Source: Planctomycetota bacterium
Lineage (GTDB): Bacteria > Planctomycetota > Brocadiia > Brocadiales > Bathyanammoxibiaceae
NCBI GenBank assembly: GCA_030598065.1
Contig: JAUVQR010000022.1
Span: forward strand, 1-11,753
Direction of reading: 5' to 3'
Length of the DNA: 11,753 nt
The notes below the pieces were generated by a model. The model was given only the letters and a program-made list of their open reading frames with translations, ran no database searches and had not been told where the DNA came from. Of this stretch, positions 6,901 through 11,753 are shown in pieces. A program made the translations under genes and the position numbers. Numbering within the stretch: the stretch's first letter is position 1; the number at the start of each line of letters is the position of its first letter.

Positions 6901-8183
6901 ACGCAGTCGAACCGCCGAATACTACCAGCCTGAGTAAGGGCGCGAAGACGTCCCGTAAGGTGTTTATACCGTATATGGATGACCACATTTACCCGATGGC
7001 CGCCGCCATGGCGTACTGTGGCGTCGATGCCGAGGCGCTGCCGATGCCGGACAAAGAAAGCCTTGATATAGGCCGTAAATTCACCTCCGGCAAGGAGTGC
7101 TACCCGTCTATCCTGACCACCGGCGACATCGTAAAGAAGGCTACCAGCAAGGACTTCGACCGAGATGGCAGCGCGTTCTTTATGGCCACGGCGTACGGGC
7201 CGTGTCGTTTCGGGCAATACAATAGATTCCACCGCATGGTGCTTGATGACCTGGGCATGAAGGACGTGCCTGTAATCACGCTTGACCAGGACAAGGACTA
7301 CCAGGCAAATATGCAGTCTCTGGGTACGAATTTCAAGAAACTGGCCTGGCGGGGGATTTTGCTGGTAGACTACCTACAGAGGATGTTGAGAGAGAACCGC
7401 CCTTACGAGCTCAATAAAGGCCAGTGCGACGCCGTGTACAACCACTACGTGCACATGGGTTCCGAGTGGACCAAGCAGGGTAAAGACCTGCTCAGGGTAG
7501 CGCAGAAGGCGAGGGACGCCTTCTTGAACATACCGGTTGACCGCAGCATACAGAAGCCGCTGATAGGCGTCATCGGTGAGGTATATGTCAGGAGCTGCGC
7601 GTACTCTAACAACTTTGTGGTGAACCGCATCGAGGCGCTGGGCGGTGAAGCGGTTCTGCCTCCCTTTGAGGAGTGGATAAACTACATAGGCTACTGCAGG
7701 CGAGAGGACTGTTTAAGGGAGAGAGAGTGGGGAGGCTATCTGAAGGAACTGATAACGGATCTTATACAGCGGTGGCAGGCCTTCAGGAGGGCCAGGCCGT
7801 TTCGCGGCCATATAAGGCGCTTCTACAGGGAGCCACCGTCGAGACATGTCATCCATAAGGGGAAAAGATATATACATGACTCCTTCAGGGGTGAGGCCAT
7901 CCTTAGCATGGGGAGGGCCGTGGAGTATGCCGAGGAGGGCGCTGACGGCATAGTGAACATGGTGCCGTTCCACTGCATGCCGGGGACGGTGGTCAATGCC
8001 CTGCTGGAGAGGTATCAGAAGGACTATAACGGCATTCCGGTCATAAAGATGGCCTTTGACGGCCAGGAAGAGACCAACGAGCAGACCCGCCTTGAGGCCT
8101 TTATGCACCAGGCGCATCAGAGGATGGAATCGAAACTGGGCACAAATGCAGGTCGTAATGGTGGCAGTAATGGGGGGCATTAG
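3939..8183 (+). CDS. Tandem CoA-dehydratase activase / DUF2229-type iron-sulfur fusion megaprotein
   Basis: The 1414-aa cytoplasmic fusion begins with two ASKHA-fold activase domains (BcrAD_BadFG type). Domain 1 (about residues 6-270) has LDIGSVS, STGSGG, EIGGQDSK, CAAGTGSF (Cys134) and GRCSVF (Cys174). Domain 2 (about 321-580) repeats these with Cys445 and Cys485 plus an extra CGGC (Cys476, Cys479). In characterised activases such as HgdC, paired cysteines of this kind hold a [4Fe-4S] cluster shared by a dimer, and ATP hydrolysis drives electron transfer to a partner. A Cys-rich linker follows (Cys595, 602, 605, 609, 628). From Met669 comes a DUF2229/COG3580-COG3581-like part with conserved-looking cysteines in ETCFPIK (720), MCPYVQG (762), FGCGPD (935), KECYPS (1054), YGPCRFG (1089) and FHCMPG (1346). 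This part resembles the 2-hydroxyacyl-CoA dehydratase/benzoyl-CoA reductase fold, including double-cubane-cluster proteins. It is likely a self-contained ATP-driven low-potential reductase, substrate unknown. It lies 100 bases after leuC and five before leuD. Confidence 0.88.
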   Translation: MSEKKYIGLDIGSVSLKVVLVNDKKEVLEEHYIRTHGQPLETTLKVLKGVYDRTPREEIKGMASTGSGGKLLSEIFGIYFVNEVVAQSKATATYHPEVRSIIEIGGQDSKLMLLEHDESIGQIKVADFAMNTMCAAGTGSFLDQQASRVGIAIEDEFAELALKCKNPPRIAGRCSVFAKSDMIHLQQEATPVHDILAGLCYAMARNFKSAIAKGKEMARPIAFQGGVAANKGMIKAFEDVLDLEPGELIIPKHHASLGAVGAVLMLMEKGEENGFNGLGALETYLNDRKSDIDLLEALQGDNYEIVTECTPLNGRENVEAYVGVDVGSISTNVVVIDKDRNVLARRYLMTAGRPLEAVTKGLFEVGEEIGDKVDVQGVCTTGSGRYLTRDFIGADIAKNEITAHARAAANACHDVDTIFEIGGQDSKYVRMENGAVVDFAMNKVCAAGTGSFLEEQSERLNISIKQEFGQKALDSCGGCSMGERCTVFMESDVVHHQQKGAAKDDLVAGLSYSIVLNYLNRVVEGRKVGNRILFQGGVAYNRGVKAAFEEVTGKKVIVPKHHDCMGAIGSAIIAMEERDWKKSGFKGFDLRDRRCDIGSFVCRDCSNICTVKKVEITGEEPLYYGDRCGKFEDTGKPKKGKGIPRLFREREKALMNSYPKDKPDKPNGMKVGIPRANMFFELYPMWKGFFTELGFEVVPSSPTNPELIKEGVENIAAETCFPIKVAHGHVMDMLDSDVDYMFIPSVVNFPNDSTKLVHSYMCPYVQGLPYMIRSVPKFAENGKKFKVLEPAFHMEWGEEHLKDIFRGIARDIGQGGERVETAIKVALESQQNFCDTLKKRGEEVLDNLKEDDIALIIVGRSYNSCDEVVSVRIPEKLRELGVLAIPMDMMQLNIEEIGEEYPHMYWRSGQRIIAAAKLIGRDKRLFPLYITNFGCGPDAFIIKYFEKELSHKPQLTLEIDEHSADAGIITRCEAYLDSLKNFKKAERYAVEPPNTTSLSKGAKTSRKVFIPYMDDHIYPMAAAMAYCGVDAEALPMPDKESLDIGRKFTSGKECYPSILTTGDIVKKATSKDFDRDGSAFFMATAYGPCRFGQYNRFHRMVLDDLGMKDVPVITLDQDKDYQANMQSLGTNFKKLAWRGILLVDYLQRMLRENRPYELNKGQCDAVYNHYVHMGSEWTKQGKDLLRVAQKARDAFLNIPVDRSIQKPLIGVIGEVYVRSCAYSNNFVVNRIEALGGEAVLPPFEEWINYIGYCRREDCLREREWGGYLKELITDLIQRWQAFRRARPFRGHIRRFYREPPSRHVIHKGKRYIHDSFRGEAILSMGRAVEYAEEGADGIVNMVPFHCMPGTVVNALLERYQKDYNGIPVIKMAFDGQEETNEQTRLEAFMHQAHQRMESKLGTNAGRNGGSNGGH

Positions 8184-8188
8184 TTAAG

Positions 8189-8683
8189 GTGCGTGGACGG
8201 TGCTGGAAATTTGGCAATAACATAAGTACTGACCACATCATCTCCGGAAGATTCCTTCACACCTCTGAACCGGCGGCCCTGGCGGCGCATTGTATGGAAG
8301 ATGAGCGCCCCGAGTTCCCGAAAGACGTAAGCCCCGGTGATATTGTGGTAGCTGGTGATAACTTTGGGTGCGGCTCTTCACGTGAGCATGCGCCGATTGC
8401 GCTCAAGGCATGTAAAATAGGGGTGGTAGTCGCATCGAGCTTCGCCAGGATTTTCTTTAGAAACGCCATCAACATCGGCCTCCCAATAATAGAAAGCGAC
8501 CAGGCGGTTAGAGACGCGGAAGAGGGAGATGATATAGAGATAGACATGGACGGTAGCAGGATAATAAACCACACGCGCGACAAGACCTACAACTTCGAGC
8601 CCTTCCCGCAGGAAATAAAGGACATAATAGCCGCGGGCGGTCTTATGGCGTACGTGAAGAAGCAGATGGGGATAAAAGGCTAA
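8189..8683 (+). CDS. leuD: 3-isopropylmalate dehydratase small subunit (LeuD2 type)
   Basis: This is the swivel-domain partner of LeuC; it completes the active site of isopropylmalate isomerase. The 164 aa match the short LeuD2/archaeal-like type rather than the roughly 200-aa enterobacterial form. Signatures are NISTDHIISGR (residues 11-21) and GDNFGCGSSREHAP (56-69), whose SSRE provides substrate and catalytic contacts in the aconitase family. The substrate-selecting loop after the first motif reads FLHT (22-25), where relatives carry YL-xx versions that differ between isopropylmalate and homoaconitate enzymes. The start is GTG 8189, five bases after the megaprotein stop. A G6 run (8172-8177) inside that gene's end may serve as SD, so translation is probably coupled. 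It converges on the glycosylase gene with only 42 bases between stops and no clear terminator. Confidence 0.9.
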   Translation: MRGRCWKFGNNISTDHIISGRFLHTSEPAALAAHCMEDERPEFPKDVSPGDIVVAGDNFGCGSSREHAPIALKACKIGVVVASSFARIFFRNAINIGLPIIESDQAVRDAEEGDDIEIDMDGSRIINHTRDKTYNFEPFPQEIKDIIAAGGLMAYVKKQMGIKG

Positions 8684-8725
8684 AGCGCCACGCCTTGACC
8701 ACTCACCGTTGGCTCGATGTGCTAA

Positions 8726-9559
8726 TTAATCTATTCCCTTCCCGTGCCTGCTGTATAGATACAGATATTCCTGTGCGTAGCCTGCATGTGGGCCGAAGTG
8801 CTCGCGTGCGAAGGCGTGTATGGCCTTGTTTGGCGTCGGTCTGCCCTTGAAATACATGTCCTGCATGACCCGCTTTATCCATCTGTCCACCGGGAAGGCC
8901 TCGCTGAAGCCCAGGGAGAATAAGAGGACGCAGTCCGCCACCTTATCCCCTACTCCGTCGATTTGCAAAAGCATTTTTTTTGCGTCGGCATACGGCAGGT
9001 CCCTGAGTGAGTTCAGATACGGGTCGTCCACCCGTTTACCGGCTTCAAGCACGTACCGTAACCTGAACCCAAGTCGCACCTTCTCGAGCCCCTTTCTGTC
9101 AAACCCGGTATCCGGTCCAGGGAAGGTGTTTCCTTCTATGCCGTCCAGTGACGTTTCTTCTCCGTATTTCTCGGCAATCCGCTCGACACATAACCTTATT
9201 CGTGGGATGTTGGAGGCCGATGAGCATATATATGATATGAGACACTCCCAGGGGTCTTGCCTTATTATTCGAAGACCGTAGTATTTCTTTACAGCATTCT
9301 CTATGTGCTTTTCCCTGCTAATGGAACATAGTATCTTATCGAGGGGCTCATCAAGAGAAAAAAAGTGACGGATGTATTCAGGATTTACACCCTGAAACTC
9401 GATGACGTCATCTCTTTGTCTGACCTTGAAGAACTTGTTTCTTGAATTTATATAATACCAGCCGTCGATCAGTCTCAGCCTGAAGAATTGTCCACATTCC
9501 AGGGTGTGTCGTAGATGAAAATCTCTGGCTTCTGTCTGAAGTATTTTGCTTTTTTTCAT
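8726..9559 (-). CDS. ogg: 8-oxoguanine DNA glycosylase / AP lyase (OGG1 family, bacterial)
   Basis: This base-excision repair enzyme removes 8-oxoguanine and nicks the resulting abasic site. With ATG at 9559 it has 277 aa. An OGG N-terminal domain (FHLRHTLECGQFFRL) leads into the helix-hairpin-helix domain LLQIDGVGDKVADCVLLF. The catalytic Lys206 in this motif and the Asp225 in FPVDRWIKRVM are 19 residues apart, the same spacing as Lys249 and Asp268 of human OGG1. The frame is open further up to a TTG at 9610. However, the promoter at 9614-9642 predicts transcription from about 9606, which would exclude that start, so ATG 9559 is chosen although it lacks a clear SD. It is a lone minus-strand gene, convergent with leuD and divergent from dnaA. 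It is not the MutM/Fpg type. Confidence 0.88.
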   Translation of the reverse strand: MKKSKILQTEARDFHLRHTLECGQFFRLRLIDGWYYINSRNKFFKVRQRDDVIEFQGVNPEYIRHFFSLDEPLDKILCSISREKHIENAVKKYYGLRIIRQDPWECLISYICSSASNIPRIRLCVERIAEKYGEETSLDGIEGNTFPGPDTGFDRKGLEKVRLGFRLRYVLEAGKRVDDPYLNSLRDLPYADAKKMLLQIDGVGDKVADCVLLFSLGFSEAFPVDRWIKRVMQDMYFKGRPTPNKAIHAFAREHFGPHAGYAQEYLYLYSRHGKGID

Positions 9560-9613
9560 GTGACTATGCGAAGCATCGCACTTAACCTGATAAGAGACAA
9601 CGGGATGCAACCT

Positions 9614-9642
9614 ATTATACAGAGCGTTGTGAGGGTTGTCAT
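9614..9642 (-). promoter_or_regulatory. Sigma70-type promoter for ogg
   Basis: On the minus strand ATGACA (9642-9637, one mismatch from TTGACA) is followed after 17 bases by a perfect TATAAT (9619-9614). The expected start of transcription is near 9606, giving a leader of about 47 bases to ATG 9559. This is the strongest promoter match on the minus strand. Confidence 0.65.
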
Positions 9643-9839
9643 AAGTATCGTTAGGCTCAGTACTTAGAAATACATAAAATCCTTACTCCAAAAATAGCAA
9701 ATGACGGTAACGTTGAACAGTAAATTTAAAAAAAAGTTTAAGACTTTGGAAACGTTGCAATCATATTGACAAGGTGAACCTTACAGGGTTTTGGTTTTTC
9801 GTAAAGGCGAATTGCTTCGCAGTTCAATGAACTTTGGTT
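9643..9839 (+). other. AT-rich divergent intergenic segment between ogg and dnaA
   Basis: Together with the ogg and dnaA leaders this makes 526 bases without a convincing gene (9560-10085). The segment from about 9660 to 9770 is visibly AT-rich, with an A8 run at 9728-9735. It holds two GGWAACGTTG motifs, a palindromic AAGGTGAACCTT (9771-9782), a GCGAA/TTCGC stem (9807-9820) and GTTCAATGAAC (9822-9832). No run of DnaA boxes was found. It probably carries divergent control signals; an origin role is not supported by box content. Confidence 0.4.
9706..9757 (+). repeat. Paired GGWAACGTTG motifs, 42 bp apart
   Basis: GGTAACGTTG (9706-9715) and GGAAACGTTG (9748-9757) match at nine of ten bases with the same orientation, each containing the palindrome AACGTT. 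The 42-bp period is four helical turns, so both would face the same side of the DNA, with an A8 tract between them. This looks like a paired protein-binding site between the ogg and dnaA promoters; the binder is unknown. Confidence 0.4.
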
Positions 9840-9867
9840 TTGACACAGAGCTATTTTTTGATATGCT
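9840..9867 (+). promoter_or_regulatory. Extended -10 promoter for dnaA
   Basis: TTGACA (9840-9845) is followed after 16 bases by TATGCT (9862-9867), preceded by TGA, which gives an extended -10 (TGN). Predicted transcription from about 9874 leaves a leader of roughly 210 bases to the GTG at 10086. Confidence 0.5.
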
Positions 9868-9876
9868 CCTTCTCTA

Positions 9877-9956
9877 ATTCAACTTCGTTGGAATGCCTGC
9901 CATTGGAGCTGCCCGTTGTGGTGTGTAGGCCTTTTTGGGCGTCTGTCCAAGAAGGC
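9877..9956 (+). promoter_or_regulatory. Structured 5' leader of dnaA (two hairpins and an 11-codon uORF)
   Basis: The first hairpin pairs ATTCAAC (9877-9883) with GTTGGAAT (9887-9894), leaving one bulged base. A short ORF, ATG 9893 to TAG 9926-9928, codes MPAIGAARCGV. It ends at the foot of a stronger hairpin: GCCTTTTTGG (9929-9938) with CCAAGAAGGC (9947-9956), ten pairs with one U-G and an 8-base loop. No U-tract follows, so it is not an ordinary terminator. It may control translation or stability of the dnaA message. Confidence 0.4.
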
Positions 9957-10073
9957 ATAAAAGGTTGTTTGCTGTTCTTTCTCTGTAGTGCTGAAAACCG
10001 TTAAGTTCTCTGGTCTGTTCCTGCTGATTGTCTCTGGGTCTTTAGGCAATCACCATTGACAATTTTCTTCCCT

Positions 10074-10085
10074 GGGGGGGGGCAC
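10074..10085 (+). promoter_or_regulatory. Nine-G tract at the dnaA ribosome site
   Basis: Nine consecutive Gs (10074-10082) stand three bases before GTG 10086. They can pair with the CCUCC of 16S rRNA in several registers and decide the choice of GTG 10086 over the upstream in-frame TTG at 10056, which has no SD. Homopolymers of this length are prone to slippage. Confidence 0.5.
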
Positions 10086-11453
10086 GTGCCGGTAAGTTGC
10101 GAGACGATATGGGTCGAAGCACTTAAGAACATTGAGGGCAAAGTAAGCCCGGCAACCTATAGTCTCTGGTTTAGAAATACCAGACTTTTATCAGCAAAAG
10201 ATGGTTGTTGTACCATAGGCGTCCCGAATTCCTATACCGCCGTTTGGCTCCAGAGGCACTTTATGTCTGTTGTAGGCGAGATTCTGCGCTCCTCGTTGAA
10301 AAAGGACGTCAACGTGGAATTCTCCGTAATCAAGGGGCGCCCCGCCAGTCACACGGAAGATGCCGTAAGAAAGGGAGGCAAGCGGAAGCCGGCGCAGGCT
10401 GTGAAGCGTTCGGCGGTTGCCGGCAAGGCCAACCAGAGGGTTCTGCGGCTTGAGGACTTCGTAGTCGGTCCGTCCAATCAGTTGGCCTATATGTCTGCCA
10501 TGGAGATGTTACAGTCTCCCTCACGGCCGTTCGACACCTTGTTCATATACGGTTCCGTAGGTCTGGGCAAGACCCATCTGCTTCAGGGTATACAGAACCA
10601 CGTCAACTCGAACGGTTGTTCAAACAAGGCCATCTACATGCCCGCCGAACACTGGACAAATGAGTTCATTTCCGCCCTGAAGACAGGACGTGTCGAGGAC
10701 TTCAGGAACAAATACAGGAGGGCGGACGTGCTGCTGATGGACGACGTGCACTTCCTTTCAAACAAGAGCGGCATCCAGGAAGAATTCCTTCACACCTTTA
10801 ACACGCTATATCACTCGGCGAAGAGGATAATCTTCGCGAGTGACGCTCACCCCAAGTTGATAAAGAAGATAAAGGAGAGCCTTGCCAGCAGGATGATGTC
10901 CGGCATGATCGCCGAGATACGTCCACCGGATTATGAGACATCCCGGGAGATCCTGAGGGCCAAGGCTGAGGCGGCCGGAAACGAGCTGCCGAGTGAAGTG
11001 CTCGGGTACATGGCGGAAAGACTGAAGGAAAAGAGCGTAAGGGAATTTGAAAGCATGCTTACCGCCGTCACCGCGGTCTCAGCGGCATATAAGAGGAAGA
11101 TAAACATCTCACTGGTAAGAGAGGTGCTCTCCGGTTTATCGAACAACAGGTTGAAAAAGGTTAGAATTGAAGATATAGAAAGATGCGTGAGTGAGCATTT
11201 CAAACTGTCTCCTGAGGACCTGCGGTCTTCGAGGAAGAAGAGGTCCCAGGTACTGCCCATCCACTTGTGTTGTTATCTTGCCAGAACCCTTACCAGGGCG
11301 TCTTATCAAGAAATAGGGGACTATTTCGGCAACAGGCGCCATACCACTTGCATTGCCGCAATCAAGAAGATAGAGTCAAGGATCAAGAAAGACAGTGAGT
11401 TTTGCGATCTTGTGGAACGACTCTCTGACGCGGCGAGAAGTGGCCGCACTTAA
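10086..11453 (+). CDS. dnaA: Chromosomal replication initiator protein DnaA, with divergent DNA-binding signature
   Basis: This is the AAA+ ATPase that binds the origin and opens it for helicase loading. The 455 aa from GTG 10086 are normal for the family. Domain I (about 1-80; IWVEALKNIEGKVSPATYSLWF) is followed by a basic linker and then domain III. Domain III has FVVGPSNQLAY, Walker A GSVGLGKTHL (156-165, Lys162), Walker B VLLMDDVHF (Asp219, Asp220), sensor 1 IIFASD (248-253) and the box VII Arg269 in SRMMSGMIAEIRPPDYE. Domain IV has RSSRKKRS (380-387) and IGDYFGNRRHTTCIAA (410-425). The usual GGRDH-S/T-TV-x-HA reads GNRRHTTCIAA, and the usual PRQ reads PIH. By ungapped alignment to E. coli, Arg407, Gln408 and Asp433 become Ile392, His393 and Arg418, while His434, Thr435 and Thr436 are kept. 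DNA specificity may therefore differ. No dnaN or gyrase gene adjoins it. Confidence 0.92.
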   Translation: MPVSCETIWVEALKNIEGKVSPATYSLWFRNTRLLSAKDGCCTIGVPNSYTAVWLQRHFMSVVGEILRSSLKKDVNVEFSVIKGRPASHTEDAVRKGGKRKPAQAVKRSAVAGKANQRVLRLEDFVVGPSNQLAYMSAMEMLQSPSRPFDTLFIYGSVGLGKTHLLQGIQNHVNSNGCSNKAIYMPAEHWTNEFISALKTGRVEDFRNKYRRADVLLMDDVHFLSNKSGIQEEFLHTFNTLYHSAKRIIFASDAHPKLIKKIKESLASRMMSGMIAEIRPPDYETSREILRAKAEAAGNELPSEVLGYMAERLKEKSVREFESMLTAVTAVSAAYKRKINISLVREVLSGLSNNRLKKVRIEDIERCVSEHFKLSPEDLRSSRKKRSQVLPIHLCCYLARTLTRASYQEIGDYFGNRRHTTCIAAIKKIESRIKKDSEFCDLVERLSDAARSGRT

Positions 11454-11559
11454 GAGCTTACCGGGGGTCGCGGCCGACGGTCAAGTGGGAACACACGCAC
11501 GACTGACGTCACACAAAACGCCGCTTTTTAACCGTACATGGGCCACGTTTTCTTGCCGT

Positions 11560-11598
11560 TTATGGCCTTAGCAGACGGCCAGCATCGATAAGCCATAA
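11560..11598 (+). promoter_or_regulatory. Inverted repeat between dnaA and the aminopeptidase gene
   Basis: TTATGGCCTTA (11560-11570) can pair with TAAGCCATAA (11589-11598), leaving one bulged C and an 18-base loop. An alternative is TGGCC with GGCCA inside it. No U-run follows. It could help end the dnaA message or form part of the next gene's leader. A perfect palindrome, TGACGTCA, lies nearby at 11504-11511. Confidence 0.3.
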
Positions 11599-11629
11599 GT
11601 CACAGGATAACGGAGGGAGCCCAAAGCCA

Positions 11630-11753
11630 TTGAACACCGTGAGACGGCTCAGACAACTGAGAGGAGCGATAATGAGGCGCGGTCTGGACGGTCTCATAGT
11701 AAGCAACATCATAAACGTACGCTACCTCAGCGGCTTCAGCGGTTCGGAGGGGA
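11630..11753 (+). CDS. Xaa-Pro aminopeptidase (M24B family), N-terminal fragment cut by window edge
   Basis: The frame from TTG 11630 is open to the window end, 41 codons. It reads MNTVRRLRQLRGAIMRRGLD, then GLIVSNIINVRYLSGFSGSEG. The pattern of an N-terminal amphipathic helix followed by LDGLIVSN-x2-N-x-RYLSGFSGS is typical of the creatinase N-terminal domain of bacterial Xaa-Pro aminopeptidases, cytoplasmic enzymes that release the residue before a proline. Start choice: GGAGGGAG (11612-11619) precedes TTG 11630 by ten bases; the GTG at 11639 is possible but farther. The metal-binding catalytic domain lies outside the window, so activity cannot be judged. Confidence 0.8.
   Translation, partial: MNTVRRLRQLRGAIMRRGLDGLIVSNIINVRYLSGFSGSEG

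Noticed and set aside
8684..8725. Bidirectional terminator between convergent leuD and ogg
   Set aside because: No stable stem or T-run was found in the 42 bases.
9560..9610. TTG 9610 as start of the glycosylase
   Set aside because: It lies upstream of the transcription start predicted from the TATAAT at 9614-9619, and the family fold begins after ATG 9559.
9766..9796. TTGACA at 9766-9771 as a second dnaA promoter
   Set aside because: No A/T-rich hexamer resembling TATAAT lies 16-18 bases downstream (TTTTGG-like sequence instead).
10056..10061. TTGACA as a -35 element directly before dnaA
   Set aside because: The -10 position falls in the G9 tract, so no promoter can be formed there.
9560..10085. 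Chromosomal origin (oriC) beside dnaA
   Set aside because: The region is AT-rich in part, but only one loose box (TTATACAGA, 9615-9623) was seen, overlapping the ogg -10. Given the altered DnaA residues an origin is not excluded, only unsupported.

Overview
The window is bacterial chromosomal DNA of roughly balanced GC content. It is densely coded, with frequent GTG or TTG starts and Shine-Dalgarno (SD) sites. No transposase, phage gene, CRISPR array, tRNA or rRNA was seen. The mix of genes suggests a planctomycete-like bacterium, possibly of the anammox (Brocadiales) relatives. That placement rests on remembered resemblance of the small two-CxxC protein, the N-terminally extended RNase HI and the divergent DnaA, and is tentative.

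Layout, left to right. Positions 1-54 hold the last codons of an upstream gene that overlaps the next one by ATGA. Positions 51-1219 hold an outer-membrane beta-barrel 'transporter' (MetA-pathway phenol-degradation-like family) with two lesions: a frameshift after the signal peptide, and an amber codon exactly where the final beta-strand begins. An RNase HI with an extra N-terminal domain follows (1346-1954). A strong sigma70-type promoter at 2007-2036 then drives a leader with a 20-codon small ORF and a hairpin touching the ribosome site, ahead of a 109-aa acidic two-CxxC protein (2158-2487).

The central block is leuC (2576-3838), a 1414-aa tandem activase / DUF2229-type iron-sulfur megaprotein (3939-8183) and leuD (8189-8683), all on the plus strand. 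LeuC and LeuD together form an isopropylmalate-isomerase-type (de)hydratase. The megaprotein belongs to the ATP-driven electron-activating family related to 2-hydroxyacyl-CoA dehydratase and benzoyl-CoA reductase activators. Its placement between the two isomerase subunits is the most striking feature of the window. An 8-codon micro-ORF with three Leu codons lies just upstream of leuC and could be a leucine-sensing leader.

The right part has an 8-oxoguanine DNA glycosylase on the minus strand (8726-9559), convergent with leuD and with a near-consensus promoter at 9614-9642. A 526-base divergent intergenic region separates it from dnaA (10086-11453). That region carries an AT-rich tract with two GGWAACGTTG motifs 42 bp apart, an extended -10 promoter for dnaA, and a long structured leader ending in a nine-G tract at the ribosome site. 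The DnaA AAA+ core is canonical, but several predicted DnaA-box-contacting residues are replaced. The window ends inside the N-terminus of a Xaa-Pro aminopeptidase (from 11630).
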